The position numbers and the translations under genes were made by a program. A stretch of DNA of 62,601 nt from Aliidiomarina quisquiliarum. Its GTDB lineage: Bacteria; Pseudomonadota; Gammaproteobacteria; Enterobacterales; Alteromonadaceae. The notes below the pieces were generated by a model. The model was not told the DNA's origin. It searched no databases and was given only the letters and a program-made list of their open reading frames with translations. Within the stretch, counting starts at the first letter, position 1. Every line of letters begins with the position of its first letter. Below are positions 18,933 through 28,359 of this stretch, piece by piece. The stretch covers positions 1-62,601 of the forward strand of contig NZ_JAMFTN010000051.1 of the NCBI RefSeq assembly GCF_023922585.1. Reading direction: 5' to 3'.

Positions 18933-20428
18933 CAAATTTTTCGGGAAAACCTCTTTCTCCAAAAACAGGGAACGCCGCTTGCGGCGGCCCGCAGGGCGGA
19001 GGCATGGATAGCCGACGTAATGGAGTAGCTGAAGTCAGTTCGAAGTATCTGGCAGAAGCGGCTTCGAATGCAATTCCTGTTGGTTATAAACAAACGGAAG
19101 TTGGGCTTATTCCTGAGGATTGGGATGTTTTGTCAGTCGATGAATGTTCAATCAAAGTTGGTAGTGGTAAGACCCCAACTGGTGGAGCATCAGTGTATGT
19201 TGACTGTGGCCGTCCATTTATTCGTAGCCAGAATGTTGGTTGGGGTAAATTGGACCTGTCAGATGTTGCATTTATCACTGATGAAATTCATCTGACTTTT
19301 ACTGGTTCCGAGATTCAAGAGCATGATGTTTTACTAAACATCACTGGAGCATCAATTGGTCGATGTGCCAAAGCTGACAAGCGAATATCTGGTGGAAATG
19401 TTAACCAGCATGTCTGCATAGTCAGAACAGACTTTACGAAGCTGATTCCTAAGTTACTGGTTGAGCTAATTAACTCATCCATCGGTCAAAATCAAATAGA
19501 TAGTTATCAAGCTGGAGGGAATAGAGAAGGACTTAATTTTTCTCAAGTTCGTCAGTTACGTTTTGCGATATCCAAAAATGAAAAAGAACAAACCGCCATT
19601 GCCAATGCCCTATCCGATGTCGATGCCCTAATCATCGAGCTGGAAAAACTGATTGCAAAAAAACAGGCCATCAAAACCGCCACCATGCAACAACTCCTCA
19701 CCGGCCGCACCCGCCTGCCGCAGTTCGCCCTGCGTGAAGATGGTACGAAAAAAGGTACAAAGAAAAGTGAGTTGGGCGAAGTACCTGAGGATTGGGAGGT
19801 TGTTGAGTTTTCAAGTATTGTTTGGTTTCAGGAAGGTCCTGGAGTTCGGCAGTATCAGTTTACAAGCTCTGGCATAAAACTTCTAAATGGTACGAACATT
19901 GAGAATGGATCGTTGTTACTAGAAAAAACCCAGCGATTTATTTCCGAAAAATTGGCTTATGGACAGTATTCACACTTCATGATAGATGCTGGAGATATTC
20001 TTATTGCGTGCTCTGGAGTGACAATTGCAAGGTTCGACGAGAAAGTAACAGTTGCTGGAGATGGAGATTTACCTTTGTGCTTAAACACAAGCACCATGAG
20101 ATTTAAAATTCGCTCTGATAATACAGACAAGTTTTTCATTAAGAATTTTTTGAAAAGCTCATTTTTTAAAGATCAAATTGGTGGTAAAGCAACGGGGTCA
20201 GCTCAACTTAATTTTGGGCCGTATCATGTTAATCAGGTAAAAATCTCTGTACCAAACAAAAAGGAACAAACCGCCATCGCCACCATCCTCTCCGATATGG
20301 ATGCAGAGATTCAGGTGCTGGAACAACGCCTTGGTAAAACCCGCCAAATCAAACAAGGCATGATGCAAGAGCTACTGACTGGTAAAACGCGGTTAATCAA
20401 GCCATCAAAGGAGGTTATTCATGAGTGA
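18929..20428 (+). CDS. hsdS: Type I restriction-modification system, specificity subunit
   Basis: DNA-recognition subunit, about 499 residues from the ATG at 18929 that overlaps the hsdM stop. Two target-recognition domains each begin with a IPEDW-type segment (LIPEDWDV near 70, VPEDWEV near 285). Each is followed by a conserved helical spacer (KEQTAIANALSDVDALI and KKEQTAIATILSDMDAEI, with LLTGRTRL and LLTGKTRL). The first about 45 residues are unusual: they are encoded by a GC-rich double-hairpin stretch (18973-18997) and precede the normal GYKQTEVG start. A downstream start is possible. Overlaps trlF by 8 bp. Confidence 0.93.
   Translation: MTNFSGKPLSPKTGNAACGGPQGGGMDSRRNGVAEVSSKYLAEAASNAIPVGYKQTEVGLIPEDWDVLSVDECSIKVGSGKTPTGGASVYVDCGRPFIRSQNVGWGKLDLSDVAFITDEIHLTFTGSEIQEHDVLLNITGASIGRCAKADKRISGGNVNQHVCIVRTDFTKLIPKLLVELINSSIGQNQIDSYQAGGNREGLNFSQVRQLRFAISKNEKEQTAIANALSDVDALIIELEKLIAKKQAIKTATMQQLLTGRTRLPQFALREDGTKKGTKKSELGEVPEDWEVVEFSSIVWFQEGPGVRQYQFTSSGIKLLNGTNIENGSLLLEKTQRFISEKLAYGQYSHFMIDAGDILIACSGVTIARFDEKVTVAGDGDLPLCLNTSTMRFKIRSDNTDKFFIKNFLKSSFFKDQIGGKATGSAQLNFGPYHVNQVKISVPNKKEQTAIATILSDMDAEIQVLEQRLGKTRQIKQGMMQELLTGKTRLIKPSKEVIHE
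18973..18997 (+). repeat. Double-hairpin palindromic element inside hsdS
   Basis: CGCCGC-TT-GCGGCG (18973-18986) is directly followed by GCCC-GCA-GGGC (18987-18997), both perfect, embedded in the 5' end of hsdS. The surrounding coding sequence is AT-rich by comparison. It resembles a mobile palindromic element captured in frame, adding Ala-Cys-Gly-Gly-Pro-Gln-rich residues to HsdS. Confidence 0.55.
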
Positions 20429-23048
20429 ATCTGTATTTGCATACGGAAGCCGCTGGTTAAAGGCAGACTTCCACCTCCATACGCGCGCTGATAAAGAGTT
20501 TACTTATACTGGTGAAGAAAATGACTATGCTAACCAGTATGTTGCGGCGCTTACGAAGGCTGGCATTGGTCTTGGGGTTATCACCAACCACAATAAATTT
20601 GATGCAGATGAATTTAAAGCGTTACGCAAGAAAGCCAAAAAATCAGGCATTGGTTTGTTGCCGGGCATTGAGTTATCCATCAAAGATGGTCAGGCTGGTG
20701 TGCATACTTTGGTGGTATTTTCCGATGAATGGTTTAACAACAAAGAACAGACTAACCATATTCAAACGTTCCTCAGCCTGACTTTTGCGGGTATTGCGAA
20801 CTTCGAAGATGAAAATGCGCGTTCGAACCATGATATTGTAGAGACAGTTCGAGAGTTAGATAAATTTCACAAAGATTACTTTCTCATTTTTGCTCATGTG
20901 GAAGCTCCAAAGGGCTTATGGAAAGAACTCGCGCCTGGTCGAATAAAAGATTTGTTTGATAATGCGACAGTACGAAGTAGAACCTTGGCATTCCAAAAAG
21001 TACGCACCCGTGACGAGCGAGCAAAAATCCAGCAGGCATTAGGTAATTTATATCCGGCTGAAGTGGAAGGTTGTGATGCCAAGAACCTTGCGGACATGTC
21101 GGCCCGTAAAGAGGCAAGCTACTTAAAGCTTGGCTCATTCAGCTTTGAGGCGGTGAAGTTTGCGTTGCGCGATAAAGCTTCCAGAGTCCGTGCAGAGTTA
21201 CCTAGCTATAAGCATTCTTATATTCAAAAAATCGGCTTTGAAGGGGCTGGTACTTTAGGTGGCACGGAAATTTGTCTTTCGCCGGAGCTTAATACCCTGA
21301 TCGGTATCCGTGGCAGTGGCAAATCATCTGTGTTGGAAGGGGTGCGTTACGCGCTGAATATTCCCTTTGGTGATAAATCGTCGGATGTGGAATACAAAGA
21401 GGGACTGGTAAAGCACTTACTGCGTAGTGGTGGCAAAATTACCATCGACGCCATTGACCGCCGTGGTCAGCCCTATCAAATCCGCCGCATTTTGGGTGAA
21501 CGCCCCGATGTGTATGTGAATGGTCAGTTACAACCGGGCGTGTCGGTGCGTGAAACGGTATTGCATCAGCCGATTTACTTTGGCCAGAAAGACCTTTCCA
21601 GCACGGGCGCTGGCTTTGAAAAAGATTTGATTGAAAAGCTGCTTGGCGAAGCGCTGGTGCCCGTTCGACAAAAAATTGAGCAGGGCCGGCAGCGGGTGGT
21701 GGATGCGATTAATCAGATTAAGCGTCTTACCCGAGCGGCAACGCAAAAGCAAGAATGGTTGCAGAAAAAGCAAGATGCTGAATTTAAGCTCAAGTTCTAT
21801 CAGCAACACGGTGTTGAAACTAAGCTACAAAAGCAAATTGATTTTGAGCGCGATGAGCGCAAAGCACAGCAAGTCATTCAAGGTGCTGAGCATTATCTTT
21901 CTGAGCTCAATAGTTTTGTCGCCAGTTTTGAAGATGAGCTAAAAAACCAGGCTTTGTATAAATCTGCCCAGAATCAGATATTTTTTGATGACTTTTTTGC
22001 GACCTACCAGCAGTTGATTACTGGCTTTGATGGCATCAAGCAAACAGTGCTCAAGGGTCACAATACGGTTGCTGTATTACAGCAGAAGCTGGCTAGCTTT
22101 GTGCAGCAAAAGCAGGCGCTAAAAGAAGAGTTTGCCGAGATTGAACGCAAACTGGCCACCGAGCTTAAGCAAGCCGGTGCACAGGCAATTAGCCCGCAAG
22201 AGTTTAAGCAGCTTAAAAGCCTATTAGACCAAGCCGATCAAATGTTAGCCGTACTCGCCAAAAGCGAGCAGCAGTATGCAGATTTGAATCAATCCCTAGA
22301 GCGTGAATTAGCGCAGCTTAATAATCTATGGTTGGAGGAGTACCGCGCCATTGAGCAGGTACTGAACAAAATCAATCGAGTTGATTCGCCCCTTAAAATT
22401 GTGCCGCAATTTAAAGCGAATAAGGCTGCCATGCTTAAGCACATTCAAGATTTGTATCGCGGGAGCCGTATTCGTGAAGCAACCTTGCAAAGTGTGGTGG
22501 ATGAATACAGTGATTTCGCATCGGCCTATCGCGACGTTGAAAAACTGAAAAGTACGCTTAGCGGATCTTTTGATACCTTCTGGCAGTATTTTGAAGACAA
22601 CCTAGAAGCCTTGTTAACCTGGCAAGTGCCGAATGTATTTACTATCGAGTATCACGGCAAAGCACTGGCGCACCACTCGTTGGGGCAACGGGCATCGGCG
22701 TTGATGCTGTTTGTGTTAAGTCAGCAAGAAAACGACGTGGTGATCATTGATCAGCCAGAAGATGATTTGGACAACCAAACCATCTATGACGATGTCATCA
22801 AGCTGATTAGAGAGCTTAAGCCTTCTACCCAGTTTATCTTTGCGACACACAACGCCAATATTCCGGTGCTGGGTGATGCCGAACAGGTGATTGCCTGTGA
22901 GTATCAAGATGACCATATCGCGTTAGTTAACGGTAGCATTGACTGTGCTGACGTTCAGCAACGCATTGTAAGTATTATGGAAGGTGGTGCCGAAGCCTTC
23001 GAGAAACGTAAGCAGGTATATGAAGCATGGAAACCGAAGAACTCTTAG
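20421..23048 (+). CDS. TrlF-like PHP-domain / SMC-like ATPase
   Basis: 875 residues. An N-terminal PHP phosphoesterase domain shows its metal-binding blocks: DFHLHTRAD (16-24), GVITNHNKFD, LLPGIELS, IFAHVEA. A split SMC/RecF-like ATPase follows: Walker A GIRGSGKSS near residue 295, a long coiled coil (about 410-680), then Walker B DVVIIDQPEDDLDNQ near 771 and FATHNANIPV. This PHP-plus-ATPase architecture is the one named TrlF in protein databases. It sits between hsdS (8-bp overlap) and an AlbA_2 gene (22-bp overlap), inside the restriction operon. A nuclease or anti-invader role is inferred from context. Confidence 0.82.
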   Translation: MSESVFAYGSRWLKADFHLHTRADKEFTYTGEENDYANQYVAALTKAGIGLGVITNHNKFDADEFKALRKKAKKSGIGLLPGIELSIKDGQAGVHTLVVFSDEWFNNKEQTNHIQTFLSLTFAGIANFEDENARSNHDIVETVRELDKFHKDYFLIFAHVEAPKGLWKELAPGRIKDLFDNATVRSRTLAFQKVRTRDERAKIQQALGNLYPAEVEGCDAKNLADMSARKEASYLKLGSFSFEAVKFALRDKASRVRAELPSYKHSYIQKIGFEGAGTLGGTEICLSPELNTLIGIRGSGKSSVLEGVRYALNIPFGDKSSDVEYKEGLVKHLLRSGGKITIDAIDRRGQPYQIRRILGERPDVYVNGQLQPGVSVRETVLHQPIYFGQKDLSSTGAGFEKDLIEKLLGEALVPVRQKIEQGRQRVVDAINQIKRLTRAATQKQEWLQKKQDAEFKLKFYQQHGVETKLQKQIDFERDERKAQQVIQGAEHYLSELNSFVASFEDELKNQALYKSAQNQIFFDDFFATYQQLITGFDGIKQTVLKGHNTVAVLQQKLASFVQQKQALKEEFAEIERKLATELKQAGAQAISPQEFKQLKSLLDQADQMLAVLAKSEQQYADLNQSLERELAQLNNLWLEEYRAIEQVLNKINRVDSPLKIVPQFKANKAAMLKHIQDLYRGSRIREATLQSVVDEYSDFASAYRDVEKLKSTLSGSFDTFWQYFEDNLEALLTWQVPNVFTIEYHGKALAHHSLGQRASALMLFVLSQQENDVVIIDQPEDDLDNQTIYDDVIKLIRELKPSTQFIFATHNANIPVLGDAEQVIACEYQDDHIALVNGSIDCADVQQRIVSIMEGGAEAFEKRKQVYEAWKPKNS

Positions 23049-24184
23049 CCATTATTGCACGTGATGAAGATAGTCGACATCAGTTTAAAGCCGATGTTAA
23101 TAACGCCTCATCTTTGGGGGCTGAGATGGTCGCATTTTCCAATAGTGCCGGAGGGCTAATCCTAATTGGCGTTAAGAATGAAGATGGTTCGCGGTCTGGA
23201 TTAACTAGAGATGATATAGGTCGAATCAATCAAATCGTCGCTAATGCGGCGACAAATAATGTCCGCCCCCCTATAAACCCAGTGACAGAAAATATCCTGC
23301 TACCTGATGGGTTAGTAATAGTTGTTCATATAGAACAAGGTATTAGCAAACCTTATATGGATACTCAGGGGTTTGTTTGGGTTAAAAATGGATCAGATAA
23401 ACGTAGAGTAACTGCACGCGAAGAACTCCAAAGAATGTTTCAAGAAGCTGCACTGATACATGCTGATGAGACCCCTGTAGGCGGAAGTTCAGTTGCAGAC
23501 ATTGACCAAGAGTTTTTTGATGCATTTTTCGAGAGGGAATATGGCGAACGAGTTGAAGACCAAGACGTATCTCGCGTTCAACTGCTTGAAAACATGAATT
23601 TGGCAAAGAACGGGCAGCTTAATATCTGCGGCACTTTGCTGTTTGCTTCAAGACCCCAAATACGCCTCCCTGTTTTTATTGTAAAAGTGGTGGCTTTTCC
23701 GGGTGTTGATATCGAAGACGAGCACTATATCGACAGCCAGGATATTAACGGCAAGCTATCGGATGTATTCCAAAAGGTTCTGGGTTTTGTGTTGGCTAAC
23801 ATTCGCTATGTACAGAATGAACAAGGCTTCAACTCGGTAGGTGAGCCTGAAATTCCGCGAATCGTGCTTGAAGAGCTTATTGCCAATGCGCTTATTCATC
23901 GCGATTACTTTGTATCCGCGCCGATTAAGGTTTTAGTGTTTGCAGATCGAATTGAAATCGTGAGCCCCGGTCACTTGCCTAATAATTTAACAATAGAAAA
24001 TATCAAAATGGGTAACTCGAATGTTAGAAACCCAATTTTGGCCTCGTTTGCTCCAAAAGTGTTGCCATATCGGGGCTTGGGGAGCGGCATAAAACGAGCG
24101 ATAAAAGCGTATCCAGACATTGAGTTTGTTGACGACAGGGCTGGAAATACATTTAAAGCCATTATCAAGAGACGCATAGAATAA
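23027..24184 (+). CDS. AlbA_2 (Schlafen-type) / HATPase protein
   Basis: 385 residues. The N-terminal AlbA_2 domain covers about 1-130 (RHQFKADVNNASSLGAEMVAFSN, then GGLILIGVKNEDG). The C-terminal part has an ATP-binding HATPase_c_4 region: EELIANALIHRDYF near residue 281, VFADRIEIVSPGHLP and YRGLGSGIKRA. Such genes are frequent companions of type I RM systems. It overlaps the preceding TrlF-like gene by 22 bp and ends 10 bp before hsdR. Molecular function unknown; nucleic-acid binding is the family expectation. Confidence 0.85.
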   Translation: METEELLAIIARDEDSRHQFKADVNNASSLGAEMVAFSNSAGGLILIGVKNEDGSRSGLTRDDIGRINQIVANAATNNVRPPINPVTENILLPDGLVIVVHIEQGISKPYMDTQGFVWVKNGSDKRRVTAREELQRMFQEAALIHADETPVGGSSVADIDQEFFDAFFEREYGERVEDQDVSRVQLLENMNLAKNGQLNICGTLLFASRPQIRLPVFIVKVVAFPGVDIEDEHYIDSQDINGKLSDVFQKVLGFVLANIRYVQNEQGFNSVGEPEIPRIVLEELIANALIHRDYFVSAPIKVLVFADRIEIVSPGHLPNNLTIENIKMGNSNVRNPILASFAPKVLPYRGLGSGIKRAIKAYPDIEFVDDRAGNTFKAIIKRRIE

Positions 24185-24194
24185 GGACGTTAAA

Positions 24195-27100
24195 ATGAGT
24201 AACGTTGGTCAGCGTGAGCGCGCTACCCAAAATCGTATTGTTCAGTTTTTTCAAACAGACTTAGATTATCGCTATTTAGGCGATTGGCAGGATCGCGCTA
24301 ATAATAAAAATATTGAAGTGGATATCCTCGTTAATTGGCTAAAAAAACGCGGTGTTAGCGAGGCGTTGATCAATCGTGCTATTCGCCAATTGGATACGGC
24401 AGCGGCACTGGGCGAAGGTAAAAAGCTCTATTACGCCAACAAAGAGGTTTATCGCTTGCTGCGTTACGGCGTGAAAGATAAAGAAGGCGCAGGTCACTTA
24501 AACGAAACTGTATGGCTGATTGACTGGAAAAACCCAGAAGCAAACGATTTTGCCATTGCCGAAGAAGTCTCTATCAAGGGTGAAAACAAAAAGCGCCCAG
24601 ATATAGTGTTGTATGTCAATGGTATCGCGCTTGGTGTGATTGAGTTAAAACGCTCTTCGGTGTCTGTCTCCGAAGGTATTCGCCAGAGCCTCGATAACCA
24701 GAAGAAAGATTTTATCCGAAACTTCTTTACCACTATGCAATTAGTGATGGCGGGTAACGACACGCAAGGCTTGCGTTACGGCACCATTGAAACCCCGGAG
24801 AAGTATTATCTTGAATGGAAAGAAGAGATAGAGAACGGGTATAGCCATAAGATCGACTTTCACCTGAGCCGCGTATGCAATAAAGCGCGTTTTTTACAGA
24901 TCATCCACGATTTTATTGTTTTCGATGCGGGTATTAAAAAGACCTGTCGCCACAATCAATTCTTTGGTATTGAAGCGGCAAAACGCCATATCGCAAGGCG
25001 AGAAGGCGGCATTATTTGGCATACGCAAGGTTCTGGCAAAAGCCTCACTATGGTATGGCTGGCCAAATGGATACGTGAGAATGTCAAAGACGCTCGTGTA
25101 TTGATTGTGACCGATCGCACTGAGCTGGATGAGCAGATTGAAAAAGTGTTCACTGGTGTTGAGGAAGATATTTATCGCACCAAAAGCGGTGCCGATTTGG
25201 TGGCGACGCTCAATCAGCCCAACCCTTGGTTGGTATGCTCTTTAGTCCATAAATTTGGTCGGCAGTCTGATTCGGAAAACGATACCGCGACGGATGAGTT
25301 TATTGCCGAGTTAAAGAAATCCCGACCATCGGACTTTAAAGCCAAAGGCGACCTATTCGTATTTGTTGATGAATGCCACCGTACTCAATCGGGCAAGTTG
25401 CACGAAGCGATGAAGGCCATCCTGCGAGAAGCCATGTTTGTCGGCTTCACCGGCACCCCCTTGATGAAGAAAGACAAGAAAAAATCGGTTGAGGTATTTG
25501 GCCCTTACATTCATACCTATAAATTTGATGAAGCCGTGGCCGATGGTGTTGTGCTCGATTTACGCTACGAAGCACGAGACATTGACCAAAACGTCACGTC
25601 GCAGAAAAAGGTCGATGAATGGTTTGAAGCCAAAACTCGCGGTTTATCTCGCTTGGCTAAAACTCAGTTGAAACAGAAATGGGGCACCATGCAAAAGGTG
25701 CTGTCCAGTAAATCGCGTTTGCAGCAGATTGTGAATGATATCTTGCTGGATATGGACACTAAGCCACGCCTGATGGATGGCTACGGCAATGCCATGTTGG
25801 TCTGCTCTAGTGTCTATCAAGCTTGTAAAGCTTATGAAATGTTCAGCCAAACAGATTTAGCCGGTAAGGTGGCTATTGTCACCAGTTTTCAGCCGACTGC
25901 TGCGAGCATTAAAGGGGAAGAAACCGGTGAGGGTTTAACGGAAAAGCTCTTTAAGTACGATATTTACCGCAAGATGCTTGCGGATTACTTCGAGCAACCG
26001 GAAGACAAGGCCGCTAACCGAGTTGAAGAGTTTGAAAAAGAAGTTAAAAAGCAATTTATTGATGAGCCAGGACAAATGCGCTTACTGATCGTGGTCGATA
26101 AGTTGCTGACTGGCTTCGACGCCCCTTCGGCTACCTATTTGTATATCGACAAACAGATGGCTGATCACAACCTGTTTCAGGCCATTTGCCGCGTGAACCG
26201 CTTGGATGGCGATGATAAAGAATACGGTTACATCATTGATTACAAAGATCTGTTCCGCTCGTTGGATAAAGCGATTTCTGATTATACTCAAGGCGCATTT
26301 GATGGTTATGACAAGGAAGACGTTGCAGGGCTGCTGAAAGATCGTTTAGAGCAAGCCAAGCTCGATTTGGATAATGCGCTGGAAATGGTGCGCGCCTTGT
26401 GTGAGCCGGTAAAAGCGCCACGCAACACGGAAGACTACATTTATTATTTTTGTGGTAAGTCAGGTCTGAACCAAGACGAGCTCACCGAGAAAGAAGCACT
26501 GCGTTTAACGCTTTATCAGAACGTTGCCAAACTGCTGCGTGCGTTCGCCAATATCGCCAATGAAATGCCTGATGTAGGCTATTCTGCGCAAGATGTAGAC
26601 TTGATAAGAGCAGAAGTTGCTCATTTTGAAAAAGTCCGTGACGAAGTAAAACTGGCCAGTGGCGATTTGGTAGAAATGAAACGCTTTGAGCCTGCCATGC
26701 GCCATTTGTTAGATATGTATATTCGTGCGGATGACAGCGAAGTACTGATGGATTTTGAAGAGCTAGGGCTAATTGAGCTCATTGTCGAAAAAGGTGCTGA
26801 TGCCATAGAGGCTTTGCCTGAAAGTATTCGTAAGAATCAGGAAGCCATGGCCGAAACCATCGAAAATAACGTGCGTAAAACCATCGTTGATGAAAACCCG
26901 GTTAACCCTAAGTATTACGAGCAAATGTCGGTGTTATTGGATGAGCTGATCGAGCTTCGTCGCCAAAAAGCGATTGAATATCAAGAGTATCTGGAAAAAA
27001 TCCGCGAGCTATCTCGTAAGGTTATACGTCCGGAGCAGACAGCGGCTAACTATCCGCCATCGATGGACTCTAATCCAAAACGCGCGTTTTACGATAATTT

Positions 27101-27287
27101 TGGTCAAGATGAAGTGCTGGCTACCAAAATAGATAGTGCCATTCGTTATACCAAAAAAGCGGATTGGGTGGGAGATCGATTTAAGGAGCGAGAAATTGCC
27201 AATGCGGTGCGAGAAGAAACGACGGGGTATGATGTGGATATTCAAAGCGTGATGGAACTGGCTAAAGCACAAAAAGAGTACCATTGA
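24195..27287 (+). CDS. hsdR: Type I restriction endonuclease, translocase subunit
   Basis: Motor and nuclease subunit of the type I RM complex, 1030 residues (typical about 1000-1170). N-terminal PD-(D/E)xK nuclease: RPDIVLYVNGIALGVIELKR near residues 135-154. Superfamily 2 translocase: Walker A HTQGSGKS near 278-285, DECH box in VDECHRTQSG near 391, motif VGFTGTP, and later QAICRVNRLDGDDK. Helical C-terminus for HsdM contact. It starts 10 bp after the AlbA_2 gene and its stop overlaps the start of the metallopeptidase gene by one base. Confidence 0.96.
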   Translation: MSNVGQRERATQNRIVQFFQTDLDYRYLGDWQDRANNKNIEVDILVNWLKKRGVSEALINRAIRQLDTAAALGEGKKLYYANKEVYRLLRYGVKDKEGAGHLNETVWLIDWKNPEANDFAIAEEVSIKGENKKRPDIVLYVNGIALGVIELKRSSVSVSEGIRQSLDNQKKDFIRNFFTTMQLVMAGNDTQGLRYGTIETPEKYYLEWKEEIENGYSHKIDFHLSRVCNKARFLQIIHDFIVFDAGIKKTCRHNQFFGIEAAKRHIARREGGIIWHTQGSGKSLTMVWLAKWIRENVKDARVLIVTDRTELDEQIEKVFTGVEEDIYRTKSGADLVATLNQPNPWLVCSLVHKFGRQSDSENDTATDEFIAELKKSRPSDFKAKGDLFVFVDECHRTQSGKLHEAMKAILREAMFVGFTGTPLMKKDKKKSVEVFGPYIHTYKFDEAVADGVVLDLRYEARDIDQNVTSQKKVDEWFEAKTRGLSRLAKTQLKQKWGTMQKVLSSKSRLQQIVNDILLDMDTKPRLMDGYGNAMLVCSSVYQACKAYEMFSQTDLAGKVAIVTSFQPTAASIKGEETGEGLTEKLFKYDIYRKMLADYFEQPEDKAANRVEEFEKEVKKQFIDEPGQMRLLIVVDKLLTGFDAPSATYLYIDKQMADHNLFQAICRVNRLDGDDKEYGYIIDYKDLFRSLDKAISDYTQGAFDGYDKEDVAGLLKDRLEQAKLDLDNALEMVRALCEPVKAPRNTEDYIYYFCGKSGLNQDELTEKEALRLTLYQNVAKLLRAFANIANEMPDVGYSAQDVDLIRAEVAHFEKVRDEVKLASGDLVEMKRFEPAMRHLLDMYIRADDSEVLMDFEELGLIELIVEKGADAIEALPESIRKNQEAMAETIENNVRKTIVDENPVNPKYYEQMSVLLDELIELRRQKAIEYQEYLEKIRELSRKVIRPEQTAANYPPSMDSNPKRAFYDNFGQDEVLATKIDSAIRYTKKADWVGDRFKEREIANAVREETTGYDVDIQSVMELAKAQKEYH

Positions 27288-28000
27288 TGCCTAAGGTAGA
27301 AATTGGTTCTATTGCGATGCAGTTAAATCGTAAGGCAATTAAAAACCTTCATATCAGCGTGTTGCCACCTGATGGGCGTGTGCGTGTTTCTGCTCCTGAA
27401 TCTATGACAGAAACCGCAATCCGTATGGCAGTGATCAGCCGCATTCCTTGGATCAAGAAACAGCAGAGTGATTTTGCCAAACAACCTCGCCAATCTGATC
27501 GAGAAATGGTTAGCGGTGAATCTCATTACCTGTGGGGCAGGCGTTATCGTCTGAATCTTATTGAGCGTTCCGGAAAGCATGAAATCAAGCTAGGTCGTGG
27601 TCGATTGCATTTATATGTCAATCCCGCAACAACGCTTGAGAACAAGGCACTGGTACTGAACTCATATTATCGAGATGCACTTAAAGCGCGAATCGCTGAG
27701 TTATTGTCTGTTTGGGAAGATAAGATCGGCGTTAAAGCTGCCGATTGGGGAATTAAAAAGATGAAAACCAAGTGGGGCAGCTGCAACACGCAGGCCAAGC
27801 GTATTTGGCTGAATTTAGAACTTGCTAAAAAGCCACCGGAGTGTTTGGAGTACATCCTAGTGCATGAATTGGTGCACTTGCTTGAGCGTAATCACAATGA
27901 ACGCTTCAAGGGGTATATGGACAAGCTACTTCCCGATTGGCGAGAGCGCCGTGATTTGTTGAATCGGATGCCCTTGGCGCACAACGATTGGGTGTACTAG
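27287..28000 (+). CDS. YgjP-like zinc metallopeptidase
   Basis: 237 residues from the ATG at 27287 (TGATG overlap with hsdR). The zinc-binding signature HELVHLLERNHNERF is near residues 193-207: HELVH plus a downstream His. This matches the DUF45/YgjP group. KMKTKWGSCNTQAKRIWLN is another family block (WGS motif). These genes often close type I RM operons. Cytosolic, no signal peptide. Substrate unknown. It is the last gene of the operon and of the recognisable island cargo. Confidence 0.88.
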   Translation: MPKVEIGSIAMQLNRKAIKNLHISVLPPDGRVRVSAPESMTETAIRMAVISRIPWIKKQQSDFAKQPRQSDREMVSGESHYLWGRRYRLNLIERSGKHEIKLGRGRLHLYVNPATTLENKALVLNSYYRDALKARIAELLSVWEDKIGVKAADWGIKKMKTKWGSCNTQAKRIWLNLELAKKPPECLEYILVHELVHLLERNHNERFKGYMDKLLPDWRERRDLLNRMPLAHNDWVY

Positions 28001-28253
28001 GAAAATTATGCAGAGTTTGCATGGTTAGCCTGATTATGTATGTGGCGCGTAATTTGAGATAAACTTGATAGTAAAAGCGGGAAATGGATTTCATTTCTCC
28101 GATATTTTGCTCAGGTGCTGTCGCTAAAAGTGTCAAGATTCTATCTTTACGCTTGGCGGCCAATACTCCCGCAGTACCTGCCCATAAAATAGCCAATATT
28201 GGGATCAACTTAACAGTTTTGGCTTTGTTTATTATAAAAGCCAGCATTTTCAA
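27906..28253 (-). CDS. Doubtful small ORF with one hydrophobic segment
   Basis: 115 codons antisense to the end of the peptidase gene and the border region. The N-terminal half contains a plausible membrane helix (TVKLIPILAILWAGTAGVLA). The C-terminal half overlaps the peptidase gene and is low in information. No Shine-Dalgarno lies close to the start. An FNR-like palindrome lies about 78 bp upstream on the same strand. Could be a remnant of flanking host DNA or chance. Confidence 0.2.
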   Translation of the reverse strand: MKMLAFIINKAKTVKLIPILAILWAGTAGVLAAKRKDRILTLLATAPEQNIGEMKSISRFYYQVYLKLRATYIIRLTMQTLHNFPSTPNRCAPRASDSTNHGALANREVACPYTP

Positions 28254-28324
28254 TTAGTTGAGTGGTTTGCTCCCTTGTTTATGTGAACTACCGTTTTAGT
28301 AAACCTTTAAAAACAACCCAACCC

Positions 28325-28338
28325 ATGATCTAGATCAA
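28325..28338. promoter_or_regulatory. FNR-like binding site
   Basis: ATGAT-CTAG-ATCAA differs by one base from the FNR consensus TTGAT-N4-ATCAA and forms a 12-bp perfect palindrome at 28326-28337. Read leftwards, a TACTAA hexamer at 28296-28301 would put a start site about 41 bp from the dyad centre, the usual activating spacing. The only downstream ORF is doubtful. Confidence 0.35.
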
Positions 28339-28359
28339 TAAAACGGTAACTCATAAGCC

